Shown piece after piece: positions 31,947 through 40,352 of a DNA stretch of 64,000 nucleotides. Source of the DNA: Nitratireductor aquimarinus (GTDB taxonomy: Bacteria; Pseudomonadota; Alphaproteobacteria; Rhizobiales; Rhizobiaceae); the NCBI RefSeq assembly GCF_017255295.1, contig NZ_JAFKDE010000012.1, positions 1-64,000 on the forward strand. The letters run 5' to 3'. A program made the translations under genes and the position numbers. The notes under the pieces are model-generated. The model searched no databases. It saw only the letters and a program-made list of their open reading frames with translations, and was not told the DNA's origin. Each line of letters opens with the position of its first letter. Within the stretch, counting starts at the first letter, position 1.

Positions 31947-34124
31947 ATGAAGCTCCTGAAACTGTTTCTGGCCGGCGGTGCTTCGCTGCTGGCGATGACG
32001 GCGCATGCGCGTGCGGATTTCATCATCACGCCGATTGCCTTTGCTCTGTTCGCCGGGCCGCTGGGCGGTGTGTTCAGCTTTGCCGCCCTGTATTATGGGA
32101 CAGCATTTGCGGCAGCGGCGGCATTGTACGGCGCGCAGTACGCGCTTGGTCGGCGCGGACAGCAGAAGATCGACCCCGGTGAGGCAAAGACCACCTATCA
32201 GGAAGCGGAATCCTCTGAGGTTCGTGCGGTCGGTCGCGTTCGGCTTGGCGGGCTCAAGGCCTTCGGCAACACAAAGCATGACAAGATCTATCGCCTGATC
32301 TGGCATTCGCGCGGTCAGGCCGCCGGCATCGAGAATTACCATGTCGGCGGGCGCGAGGTGACGGTTGATCCGGGTGGTGCCGTTTCTTCGCCGCCGTGGG
32401 CTGCCAGTTGGGGCTCGTGGATGCGGATTGAGACTAAGGCCGGTGATGGGAGCGAAACCGCATGGCCGGAGTTGATGTCGCAGTTCCCCTCTCTGTGGAC
32501 GCCTGCCCATCGCTGCAGGGGCGTGTTCCAGTCTCTCGTGCGGTTCCAGACGCCGGATCTCGACAGTGAGGGCGGCAACAAGAAGTTCCAGAAGCTCTAT
32601 CAGGGTGGCGCACCCGATATCGAGATCACCGCACGTGTCGGTGTCGTCTACGATCCACGAGACCCGGCGCAGGATCCGGACGATGAGGCGACATGGAAAT
32701 GGACCGACAACGGCATTCTGTGCGCTGTCCACATCATGCGGGCCTATCCCGATCTTACCGCCGCTGATTTCGACTGGGCCTTTATCGCCGATGAGGCTGA
32801 TCGGGCCGATGCGGTTGTCGCCACCAAGGGCGGGACGGAACCGCGCGCGCGTTGCTGGGGTGTCTGGCTTTCGGAGAGCAAGCGCGGCGAGGTGATGCAG
32901 CAGGTGCTGGACTCCATCGGCTCCGAAGTCATCATGAGCGAAACGGGGCTGATCCGCCTTCGTCTGATCGATGATGCGCCGCAACCGGAACTGACACTGC
33001 CATCGCTGCATCAGTATGAGCTGGCCCTAAAATCCGGCCCCGAGGCGGTGGAGCGCCCGAATGTCTGCCGCATCCGCTATTACTCTCCGGAGCGCGGCTA
33101 TGACATGGCGGAAATCAACCTGACCGGCATGGCGTGGGCGCGGGTTGAGGATGAGATCGCCCGTTATGGCGAGAAGGTCTTCGATATCGATTTGCCGTTC
33201 TGCCCATCGGCCAGCCAGGCGCAGCGGATCGGCCGCAGGCTGTTCATGCAGGCGAGGGCGGATTCCGGCAGCATGAAAACCACGCAGCTCGGCATGGCGG
33301 CGTGGGATCGCTACTACGCCCTTGTCGAAGACGAAGACGCGGAAGAGCAGATGCTGTGCCGTCTTGCGAGCCCGCGCGAGGATCGGCAGAGCGGCAGCGT
33401 GGATATTCCCTTCATTGTTTGGCCGCAGGCGCTGATTGACGAGCCGTGGAACCCGGCCACCATGGAGGCCGACCCGCCTGATCCGGCACCGGATATGCAG
33501 TTCGAGAGCGATCTGGACACTCCAGACGTTCTGGCAACTTCGGTGGTGCAGTATCCGGGCGGAGCCTATGAGACACGGGTGAAGTTTTCCGGGGTGTCTG
33601 GTGGCGCGACAGCGGAGGCGAATTACCGGACCTACACGGATGGTCTGCCAGATCTCTGGCTTCCCATGATCGAGTACAGCGAGCACGGCCACTACGGTTA
33701 TGTGGCGGCAAACACCGTCGGCAAAGAGGCGGACTTCCGGGCACGCTGGTTCAATGGCGAAGACGAGGCGTCCTACTTCTCGGATGTCGTGAACGTGCCG
33801 GACATGCAGATCGACAACTCAGCGCCGCCCAAGCCGTATCTTTATGTCCAGGTCACGCCGAATGGCACAGGAGAGTTTACTTTCAGTGCTGTTGCCTACT
33901 CGACTGCCATGAACATGGCTCGCTTCGGTTTTACGGGCCTAGGGGCGAATTACAATGGTGATGCCCGTCCGGGCCAGACGTTCAATGCGAGCGCGACATA
34001 TTCGTATGGCCCTGTCGAACAAACGGTGACGATCGCCGCCAGGGCTTACTCATCGAACGGTACCCCGAGCCCGGTTGCGATTTTCACCTATGTGATCCCG
34101 CAGGATCCGAACGTACCGGACTAA
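31947..34124 (+). CDS. Tail tip (GTA gp15/J-like) protein
   Basis: ATG 31947 gives 725 residues. The N-terminus is unusual: MKLLKLFLAGGASLLAMTAHARA reads as a Sec signal peptide followed by hydrophobic helices (to about residue 70) before the tip domain begins (TYQEAESSEVRAVGRVRLGG). The middle resembles phage-tail_3/GTA tip proteins, and the C-terminal third (from about 540) is beta-rich, like fibronectin-type tip domains. The signal-like start suggests membrane insertion after ejection, not secretion. Confidence 0.82.
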   Translation: MKLLKLFLAGGASLLAMTAHARADFIITPIAFALFAGPLGGVFSFAALYYGTAFAAAAALYGAQYALGRRGQQKIDPGEAKTTYQEAESSEVRAVGRVRLGGLKAFGNTKHDKIYRLIWHSRGQAAGIENYHVGGREVTVDPGGAVSSPPWAASWGSWMRIETKAGDGSETAWPELMSQFPSLWTPAHRCRGVFQSLVRFQTPDLDSEGGNKKFQKLYQGGAPDIEITARVGVVYDPRDPAQDPDDEATWKWTDNGILCAVHIMRAYPDLTAADFDWAFIADEADRADAVVATKGGTEPRARCWGVWLSESKRGEVMQQVLDSIGSEVIMSETGLIRLRLIDDAPQPELTLPSLHQYELALKSGPEAVERPNVCRIRYYSPERGYDMAEINLTGMAWARVEDEIARYGEKVFDIDLPFCPSASQAQRIGRRLFMQARADSGSMKTTQLGMAAWDRYYALVEDEDAEEQMLCRLASPREDRQSGSVDIPFIVWPQALIDEPWNPATMEADPPDPAPDMQFESDLDTPDVLATSVVQYPGGAYETRVKFSGVSGGATAEANYRTYTDGLPDLWLPMIEYSEHGHYGYVAANTVGKEADFRARWFNGEDEASYFSDVVNVPDMQIDNSAPPKPYLYVQVTPNGTGEFTFSAVAYSTAMNMARFGFTGLGANYNGDARPGQTFNASATYSYGPVEQTVTIAARAYSSNGTPSPVAIFTYVIPQDPNVPD

Positions 34125-34189
34125 CCCTTCCAGCCGCCGCAGCCAGCGCGCCTCGGCCGGCGAAGCCTATCCAAAATCGGAGATACTCC

Positions 34190-36784
34190 ATGTCGATCTT
34201 TTCCAAGCTCGGCGCGCTGATCTTTGCGCCTACGGATGCAGCCGGTAACTCGCGCCAGGTCAACAACCACGATGCTCAGGTCTGGTCGACAGAGGTTGAG
34301 CGTATCATTCAGGTGGCGCTCGAGGGCGGTGATCTGCTGGTCTATAGCAGCCTGTCCGCGCTGAATGCTGACCTCGACCATGCAGCCAATACCGGCGCCA
34401 TCCTCATCGGCGAGAGCATTGCCGACGATGGCCTCTATATGAAGCAGGGCGCGTCCGGCTCGGGCTCGTGGGTGAAGATCGGCAACGTTCCGGGGCAGGG
34501 CTTCGTCAAGGCCACGAATGCGGGGGCAGGGACAGCAAACGCCATTGCCGCCACCACGCCTGTGGCCGTGAACGAAACGCAGCTCATCCTTCTGCCCATC
34601 ACGGCCGCGAACACGGCTTCGCCGGTCACCGTGGCGTTCAATGGCGGGGCGGCGCTGACGGTGAAGACCGTCTCGGGCAATGACGTGGCTGCCGGCGGTC
34701 TTCCTGCGGGCTCGGTGATGCTGGGCGTTGTGCAGGGCGGAGATTTCCGCCTCTTGTCGGATCAGGCGAGCGCCGGCATTCAGGCTGCTGCCGAGGCCGC
34801 GCAGGTTGCGGCAGAGGCCGCGCTGGCCGAGATGCGTGAGAAATCCGTTGGCGCGTTCCCGGACAATGCTTCTGCAGACGCCTTTCTGACCGCTGAAGGC
34901 CTGACCAAGCAGAAGGGCACGATCTATTTCAACACCACGGCTGATGTCTGGCGCTATTGGGATGGCAGCGCGTGGCAGACGTTTCCTTATGCAACCGTTG
35001 CCGATGGGGTCGTTACGAGGGAGAAGCTTGACGCTGACTTGTCGCCCTCAATTGCTGTCAATATCAAGGAACATGGCGGCAACGGAGATGGGGTGACGGA
35101 CAATGCGGCAGCGATTACCGCCGCCGATCTGGGCGTTGCTGTTGAGTTCCCCAGCGGGGTCTATTTCACAACGGTTGTTCCCCCATACCCCGTTTTCACC
35201 AATGGTGGCGGCGCGATTAAAATTGGCACCGAAACCTATAAACTTGGGAAAGTGCCGCAGGTCATCTCAAGCTATGAGCAGACAGAGGTGGATGGCCGTA
35301 CAGTCAGGTATTCCAGCTACGTTGACGGACAGGATGCAGCCCCTTCTTTGGAGAATGACAGCACCAGCTATGCCAACATTTTCCTTGGAACGTCTTCTGG
35401 TGAGTTGGTCACTGCTGCCATCCGGGCGACGGGCATTGGTGAGTCCACGCTTCGCGAGGGCGTTAAGCTCTATTCCACCACGGCTCTTGGGACGAACTCC
35501 CTTCAATACTGCGGGTACGGTGATCGCCTGACATTCATCGGAGACAACTCTGGCAAGAATGTCGGCAATACGGACGTTTCTGAGCGTCACCAGTATTTCA
35601 CGACTGGGGCAGACACGTCATTCTTCGACATCAATTGGCCTACGTGGCGCACCTGGGCTGGCTCCATTGCTTCGCCGAATTTTGAGATGATGGTTGGAGA
35701 TTATCTGTCCAAGGCAACGCATTGCATTGGCATCGGTCGGAATGCGCTCGGCTATGCAATCGTACCGGTTGATAGTGTGGCGGTCGGCTATGATGCCGCC
35801 ACGAGCGCACTTGATGCGAACGGCGTTACCGCTGTGGGTGATCGCGTCATGCAGATGACGCTTAAGGCTTTCCAAACTACGGCAGTCGGCAAGGGGGCGT
35901 TGAGTGAAACGCTTGAGAGCACGAATGATGTTGCTGTCGGCATCAATGCCATGTCTCGATTTGTCCATGCAGAAAAGAATGTGGCGGTGGGTTCGCAGGC
36001 GCTTCAGGGCGCTGCGGATCGAGCGATTACGGACACACCAAGCGGCAACGTCGCCATTGGTCGCCAGGCCATGCAGCTGGTAAAGGGTGATGCCACAAAC
36101 AACGTAGGCATTGGCCAGCAGTCGCTTGTCAGGGTGACTGGCGACAACAATACATCGGTTGGAGCATCCGCGCTCAATAATCTGACAAGCGGTAACGGCA
36201 ACAATGCATTCGGCCAACTTGCTCTGTCCGTCATGCAGGATAGTTCGCCCGCCACCAGCCTCACCAACGCTATCGGCATCGGGAACACGTCGCGCGTATC
36301 CGGGAATAACCAGTGCCAGCTTGGTGGCTCGGCCATCACAACATACGCTTATGGCGCGGTTCAGGATCGCTCTGACGAGCGCGACAAGGCTGATATTGAA
36401 GACAGCCCGCTTGGGCTTGATTTCCTGTTGCGCCACCGAGCCGTGCAATACCGGTGGGACTACCGCGAAGACTACGTAGAATTCATCTCGTCGGGTGAGG
36501 ATAAAGACGGCCAGCCGCTGTTCGAGATCGTCCGCCTTCCGAAAGATGGATCGAAAAAGAGAAATCGAAAGCACAACGGTTTCATTGCGCAGGAAGTCAA
36601 TGCCATCTGCGAAGATATGGGCATCGACTTCGCAGGGCTTCAGCACCATGCCAAGAACGGTGGGAATGACGTTTGGTCTCTTGGATACGCTGAATACATC
36701 CCCATTCTCGTCAAAGCCATTCAGGAGCTTGAGGCAAAGGTTAGGGAGTTGCAGGAGGGGGCGAGCAGCAGCCCCACCTCCTAG
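34190..36784 (+). CDS. Tail fibre with S74 intramolecular chaperone
   Basis: The 864-residue protein has an N-terminal tail-attachment region, beta-rich repeats with YadA-head-like segments (about 500-715: AVGYDAATS, VAVGSQALQG, NVGIGQQSL) and a C-terminal S74 peptidase domain from about residue 728. The S74 self-cleavage dyad is visible as RSDERDKADIE, with GFIAQEV and SLGYAEYIPILVKA typical of the domain. The chaperone folds the trimer and then cuts itself off. This is the best receptor-binding candidate. Confidence 0.92.
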   Translation: MSIFSKLGALIFAPTDAAGNSRQVNNHDAQVWSTEVERIIQVALEGGDLLVYSSLSALNADLDHAANTGAILIGESIADDGLYMKQGASGSGSWVKIGNVPGQGFVKATNAGAGTANAIAATTPVAVNETQLILLPITAANTASPVTVAFNGGAALTVKTVSGNDVAAGGLPAGSVMLGVVQGGDFRLLSDQASAGIQAAAEAAQVAAEAALAEMREKSVGAFPDNASADAFLTAEGLTKQKGTIYFNTTADVWRYWDGSAWQTFPYATVADGVVTREKLDADLSPSIAVNIKEHGGNGDGVTDNAAAITAADLGVAVEFPSGVYFTTVVPPYPVFTNGGGAIKIGTETYKLGKVPQVISSYEQTEVDGRTVRYSSYVDGQDAAPSLENDSTSYANIFLGTSSGELVTAAIRATGIGESTLREGVKLYSTTALGTNSLQYCGYGDRLTFIGDNSGKNVGNTDVSERHQYFTTGADTSFFDINWPTWRTWAGSIASPNFEMMVGDYLSKATHCIGIGRNALGYAIVPVDSVAVGYDAATSALDANGVTAVGDRVMQMTLKAFQTTAVGKGALSETLESTNDVAVGINAMSRFVHAEKNVAVGSQALQGAADRAITDTPSGNVAIGRQAMQLVKGDATNNVGIGQQSLVRVTGDNNTSVGASALNNLTSGNGNNAFGQLALSVMQDSSPATSLTNAIGIGNTSRVSGNNQCQLGGSAITTYAYGAVQDRSDERDKADIEDSPLGLDFLLRHRAVQYRWDYREDYVEFISSGEDKDGQPLFEIVRLPKDGSKKRNRKHNGFIAQEVNAICEDMGIDFAGLQHHAKNGGNDVWSLGYAEYIPILVKAIQELEAKVRELQEGASSSPTS

Positions 36785-36921
36785 AAGTCTCTTTCGATAT
36801 ATTCGAAAAACTCGTCTTCATCCTCTACGCATTCGTTTGTTTTCTTGCCTTGGCGCGATAAGGCGAAGACGAAGGCCGCGCCACTGACCGCGCCGAGCAA
36901 ATACCAAACGAAATACGCCAT
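36781..36921 (-). CDS. Small single-span membrane protein (46 aa)
   Basis: ATG (cat at 36919-36921) follows GGGAGGACCCT on the minus strand. The product has one N-terminal helix (AYFVWYLLGAVSGAAFVFAL), then a basic and finally an acidic tail (CVEDEDEFFEYIERD). It lies downstream of the Stealth gene on the same strand and overlaps the end of the tail-fibre gene. Function is unknown. Confidence 0.75.
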   Translation of the reverse strand: MAYFVWYLLGAVSGAAFVFALSRQGKKTNECVEDEDEFFEYIERDF

Positions 36922-36978
36922 AGGGTCCTCCCAGATTACCTAGCGTCAATTATGCGTCTGGACGGGTCAGGAATGCAA

Positions 36979-38064
36979 CTAGGAAGTTTGTTCCGGCATT
37001 TTCTGCGCGTCGGTCTGTGACTGGATTTCAAAAGAGGATTGGCCGGGAAAGTAGAGTTCGAGGAAACGCAAAAGCTCATCCTCATAGCCATCTATGGCGC
37101 TGCCCTTATGAGCGTCATTAAGGCAAATGGCGTCGCTGGCCTTACCCGTGCCACGCGAGGCCAGGATTTCTTCGTATACTGACGGCGCGATCTGGTCACG
37201 AACCGGAACGTAGAAGGTCCGGTTACCCCTGAACAACCCCTTGCCGGTCATATAGGCCGTGACGGTGTTGAGCGTTGAGCCTATCACAAGGTCGTCGCGG
37301 GTTCTGAATTTGTTCAGGCGGGTGGCGTGGATCTGGTCCGCAAAGCGCCGCTCAACATCTTCTCCGACAGACCGCCGTTGCGGATGATAGGAGTGCTTGA
37401 AGCGGCGATCAAACCAGACGCCCCATTCCTTGTAGATAAGGGCCTGAGCGTTCTTCTGGGCCCACACGCTCATGGCATCGCTCTGGCGCAATGATCTATT
37501 CGGCAACGAGGCGCTTGACAGGAAGCCATAGAGCAACCCGCCAGCCGTGAAGAAATCACGCTCTTCCATCGGACGGGAGAGCATGATGTCGTCGTTGAAA
37601 TAGATGTAATGTTCCGACAAGCCAGGTATGCGGTGAAGGGCGCTCCCGATCACGTGGCTGTTGAAGGTCGGCAGATATTCCGGATCAAGGATCTGATCGT
37701 GCGAAATGACGGTCAGCTTAGGCCCCTCGACAAGCCAATGCGGGCGCTGACCATTTGTCACGACATAGATGTGATTGACCCACGGGGCGTACTTCTCGAT
37801 GGAGCGAAGGCTGAACATCAGTTCGTCGTGGTTGTGGAACCGCTCCGGCTCCCTCTTCGCATCTGGCGGCAGAAACCGGTTCATCGCGTCAATATGGTCT
37901 GGATCGCTGCCGTCAACCCATGTGTAAACGATATCGATGGGGAATGCCGGATCGGCCAGTTCATGCACGGGGACTATGGCGCGGCTCGGAAGATCGGAGC
38001 GTTTCGGCTCGCGGGCGACCTTCGCCACCTTGCGGATAATCTTCTTCGCGTAGTTCTTGAACAA
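36979..38064 (-). CDS. Stealth-family capsule sugar phosphotransferase
   Basis: The 361-residue protein has the CR1 motif DIVYTWVDGSDP (about residue 44), the CR2 region FHNHDELMFSLRSIEKYAPW with HIYVVTNGQRPHWL, and further CR3-like segments (HRIPGLSEHYIYFNDDIM). Stealth proteins transfer hexose-1-phosphate to build capsule-like polymers. A TTG at 38064 is preferred over the ATG at 38145 because GGAGGA lies five bases upstream of it and the extra residues look unlike a start. It may alter lysogen surface sugars. Confidence 0.88.
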   Translation of the reverse strand: MFKNYAKKIIRKVAKVAREPKRSDLPSRAIVPVHELADPAFPIDIVYTWVDGSDPDHIDAMNRFLPPDAKREPERFHNHDELMFSLRSIEKYAPWVNHIYVVTNGQRPHWLVEGPKLTVISHDQILDPEYLPTFNSHVIGSALHRIPGLSEHYIYFNDDIMLSRPMEERDFFTAGGLLYGFLSSASLPNRSLRQSDAMSVWAQKNAQALIYKEWGVWFDRRFKHSYHPQRRSVGEDVERRFADQIHATRLNKFRTRDDLVIGSTLNTVTAYMTGKGLFRGNRTFYVPVRDQIAPSVYEEILASRGTGKASDAICLNDAHKGSAIDGYEDELLRFLELYFPGQSSFEIQSQTDAQKMPEQTS

Positions 38065-38120
38065 GGCATTCCTCCGTCTTCGCCCCGGAGGCAAACTCTC
38101 AAATAAGCCCCCTGTTCCAC

Positions 38121-38140
38121 ATGGTGCGATAACGCACCAT
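38121..38140. promoter_or_regulatory. Inverted repeat upstream of Stealth gene
   Basis: ATGGTGC and GCACCAT form a perfect 7-base inverted repeat with a 6-base spacer. A related GGTGCGCTATAACACCAT on the minus strand lies at 38350-38367. The element sits 57 to 76 bases upstream of the TTG start, so it may be an operator controlling cargo expression. Confidence 0.4.
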
Positions 38141-38225
38141 CTCAAGCAACATCCATGCTCGCCGGATGCTCGCAGCGTTGGTTCTGATGCTGTCTGTTTA
38201 GCCGAGGGCGAACGAGGCAGTTCTC

Positions 38226-38264
38226 AAAAAAAAAGCTGCCGGTGGCTTAGGGCCAATCCGGCAG
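38226..38264 (-). terminator. Rho-independent terminator, minus strand
   Basis: CTGCCGG (38236-38242) pairs with CCGGCAG (38258-38264), with an inner TGGC/GCCA. On the minus strand nine T follow at 38234-38226. It ends a leftward transcript arriving from the structured region and lies upstream of the Stealth gene. Confidence 0.82.
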
Positions 38265-38407
38265 TGAGTGGTAAGCAGGATGCGGTTCCACGGCTGGGAG
38301 GCAGCGCGTAACCGCGTAAAAAGGGTAGGTCATCGCAATGCGCCGAAGAATGGTGTTATAGCGCACCGGAGAAATGGACCTATTCCGCTTTGCGGTTCAA
38401 ATACTCG

Positions 38408-38509
38408 TCAGCTCCCACGCATCAAGACAAACGCCAAAGGCAGCATGACCGCCGCGCCGATCACGCCTAGCATGAAGCAGTACAGCAGTGCTCTATCAAG
38501 TCGGTTCAT
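38408..38509 (-). CDS. Possible tiny membrane protein (33 aa)
   Basis: ATG at 38509 opens 33 codons: MNRLDRALLYCFMLGV, a hydrophobic helix to LAFVLM, then RGS and TGA. No good Shine-Dalgarno is visible. It lies on the minus strand between the structured RNA block and the terminator. It may be real or chance. Confidence 0.4.
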   Translation of the reverse strand: MNRLDRALLYCFMLGVIGAAVMLPLAFVLMRGS

Positions 38510-38556
38510 CGGCGTCGGCTTACGGGAGTTCGCTAAAGGCAAATCATGGCTTTGAG

Positions 38557-38629
38557 TGCCGACGAGCGAGGGCGTTCTAATTCACGTCCTAAGCTAGGGG
38601 GCCAAGGCGCAGAACCTCGCTCGCCGGCA
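38557..38629 (-). ncRNA. Long hairpin in the noncoding block
   Basis: TGCCGACGAGCGAGG (38557-38571) pairs with CCTCGCTCGCCGGCA (38615-38629) over 15 positions with one A/C mismatch on the plus strand, which becomes a G·U pair on the minus strand. An inner GTTC/GAAC helix and a CCTA/TAGG hairpin add structure. Its long stem is unusual for protein-coding DNA. Confidence 0.5.
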
Positions 38630-38925
38630 GTTCACGGTATCGAAATGATCTGATCGCGCCATTGGTGTGATCGCGTAATCTAGGTACCGTCGGGCGGAGT
38701 GGCGTTCTCGACAATCCGTATGTCCATCCGGATTAAGGCCCGTCGGCAGGCTATTTTAACGCTGGGAGCGCTCTGTCGCAATCTGGGGAGGTCTCGCTGG
38801 TCGCCTCAAAGAACTGTGCTGTTCTGAAACGGCGCTGGCGGGTGCTTGCGAGGGTGGTTCGTGACTGTCCGGCGTGATGAAGAACCGGGTATCCCGCCAG
38901 CATATGGGTAAATAGGCCGGATACT

Positions 38926-39056
38926 AATAAAGGAAAGCCCCTGCCGGCTAAGAACGGGTGAGGATCATTCACCGGCAGAGGCAATTGGCTTCCTGTTGGC
39001 GGACGAAAACCTGCCATAGGTGACAGTCAACAGAGAGCCGTGCCCCGGGGAAGGGC
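38926..39056 (-). ncRNA. Structured RNA unit 1, terminator-like 3' end
   Basis: On the minus strand the order is a GCCC/GGGC hairpin (39053-39056/39042-39045), a GGCT/AGCC helix with an inner CTGTTG/CAACAG helix (38993-38998/39028-39033), and a 12-position stem (38971-38982 with 38937-38948), followed by TTTCCTTTAT at 38936-38927. The two C/A mismatches on the plus strand become G·U on the minus strand. It therefore looks like a roughly 130-nt small RNA with an intrinsic terminator. The upstream promoter is not identified. Confidence 0.55.
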
Positions 39057-39193
39057 GTGCTGACCGTAACATCAGAGCTCTGCGAAAGTGAAGGTGCTGG
39101 CGGGTGATCCTGCTTTGGGGGAAGGCTCATATGCTCGAAACGGGGATGTTCAGAGCGCCCGCCAGCAGGCGCGACCATATCGAAAATCGACAG

Positions 39194-39324
39194 TAAGAAA
39201 AGCCCCTGCTGGTGTGAGGACGGGTGGGAATGCCGCAGAACCAGCAGGGGCGAACTGGCTCCCCAAGGCGGACGTATGACGGTCCGAGGTTATAGCCAAT
39301 AGGAAGCCAGGCCCCGGGAAGGGC
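39194..39324 (-). ncRNA. Structured RNA unit 2, terminator-like 3' end
   Basis: The same layout as unit 1: GCCC/GGGC hairpin (39311-39314/39321-39324), CTGGCT/AGCCAG helix (39255-39260/39305-39310), and a perfect 12-bp stem (39202-39213 with 39240-39251). On the minus strand TTTTCTTA follows. Compared with unit 1, one stem pair changes from C-G to T-A, a compensatory change. Small RNA, leader or processed element; role unknown. Confidence 0.55.
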
Positions 39325-39428
39325 AGCAACAGACTACCACTGAAAATCTGAAAGGGAAGTCCGCTGGACTGAACCGTGCCCGCCGGCGCGGCGCTTTCGC
39401 ATGGGCTCATCACCAGAAAGGAAACGAC

Positions 39429-40352
39429 ATGACATGGCGTCTCGCGCGCAGCCTCGGACGGCTGCGTGAGCAAATCAACGCGGCTGCGCCGCTTCGTTCC
39501 AAGGCCAGCGATGGCACGATTGGTGATGCGGCTCATGCATCCCGATCCTCCGATCACAATCCTTGGGTGAAGGATGGCGCCACCGGTGTGGTGACGGCGC
39601 TCGACATCACGCATGATCCCGCCGCTGGCGTCGATATTCAGAAGCTGGCCGACGCGCTGGTGGCCTCGAAGGATCGTCGCATCAAATACATCATCTGCAA
39701 TGGCCGGATCGTTTCCGGGGCCGGGCAGAAGCAGCCGGCGTGGAAGTGGCGGGCCTATGGCGGTTCGAACCCACATAGCCGCCATATCCATATTTCCGTG
39801 AAGGCGAGCAAGGCGCTCTATGACGACGAACGCGATTGGCGTTTCGACACTGCGGAGATCGCCGAGCTCGCGCCGTCAGAAAGTGTGCTGCGGATCGGCT
39901 CACGTGGCCCGTTCGTGAAGGAGCTTCAGGAGAACCTCGCCCGCCTTGGATATGTGATCCGGGCAGACGGTCGGTTCGGTGACGAGACTGATCGCGTCGT
40001 CCGCATGTTCCAGCGGCAGAAGGGCCTGAAGGTTGATGGCTGGGCTGGGCCTCGCACGCTGGATGCAGTTGGCCGCGCTATTGCCGAACTGGCATCGAAG
40101 CCGAAGATCGAGGCCGCGCGCGAAAACGCCAAGGAACAAGCTGCGGAACAGGTCGAGCGGAAAACTGGATGGTGGCAGAATGTCACCGGCTTCTTCGGTG
40201 CGGGCAGCGTGGGTGGCGGGCTGCTTTGGGGCGTCGATTGGCAAACCCTTTTGGTGATCACAGGCGCGGCCATTCTCGTGATGCTGCTGATCGTGCTTTT
40301 GCGCAGGCAGATCGTGGCGGCCGTGCGCGATATTCGTGAGGGGCTCGCCTGA
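39429..40352 (+). CDS. Endolysin: M15-like zinc peptidase with PG-binding domain and C-terminal membrane helix
   Basis: The 307-residue protein has a D-Ala-D-Ala peptidase-like domain (SSDHNPWVKDG, TALDITHDP and HSRHIHISVK carry the expected zinc ligands, residues about 38-128), a peptidoglycan-binding repeat (RIGSRGPFVKELQENLARLGYV, about 157-225), and a C-terminal hydrophobic helix (WQTLLVITGAAILVMLLIVLL, about 270-293). No N-terminal signal is present, so the helix may tether it to the membrane. GAAAGGAAACGAC precedes the ATG. Confidence 0.88.
   Translation: MTWRLARSLGRLREQINAAAPLRSKASDGTIGDAAHASRSSDHNPWVKDGATGVVTALDITHDPAAGVDIQKLADALVASKDRRIKYIICNGRIVSGAGQKQPAWKWRAYGGSNPHSRHIHISVKASKALYDDERDWRFDTAEIAELAPSESVLRIGSRGPFVKELQENLARLGYVIRADGRFGDETDRVVRMFQRQKGLKVDGWAGPRTLDAVGRAIAELASKPKIEAARENAKEQAAEQVERKTGWWQNVTGFFGAGSVGGGLLWGVDWQTLLVITGAAILVMLLIVLLRRQIVAAVRDIREGLA

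Larger units (their letters stand above)
38833..39324 (-). repeat. Tandem pair of related structured units
   Basis: Two units spaced about 263 bases apart each contain a long-range A helix (GCTGGCGGG/CCCGCCAGC at 38834-38842/38893-38901, and at 39096-39104/39158-39166) and a B unit (starting GCCCCTG at 38937 and 39202). Loops differ but the helices and short segments ACGGGTG and GGCGGAC are kept. The region has no plausible protein gene on either strand. Confidence 0.7.

Noticed and set aside
38751-39178. Two overlapping minus-strand open frames (38751-39017 and 38969-39178) in the structured region
   Set aside because: They are Pro/Ser/Arg-rich with no start signals and cut across the conserved helices; the base pairing explains the sequence better than coding.
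38166-39428. CRISPR array in the repeat-rich block
   Set aside because: There are only two copies of a roughly 263-base unit with internal stems and no short regular repeats or spacers.
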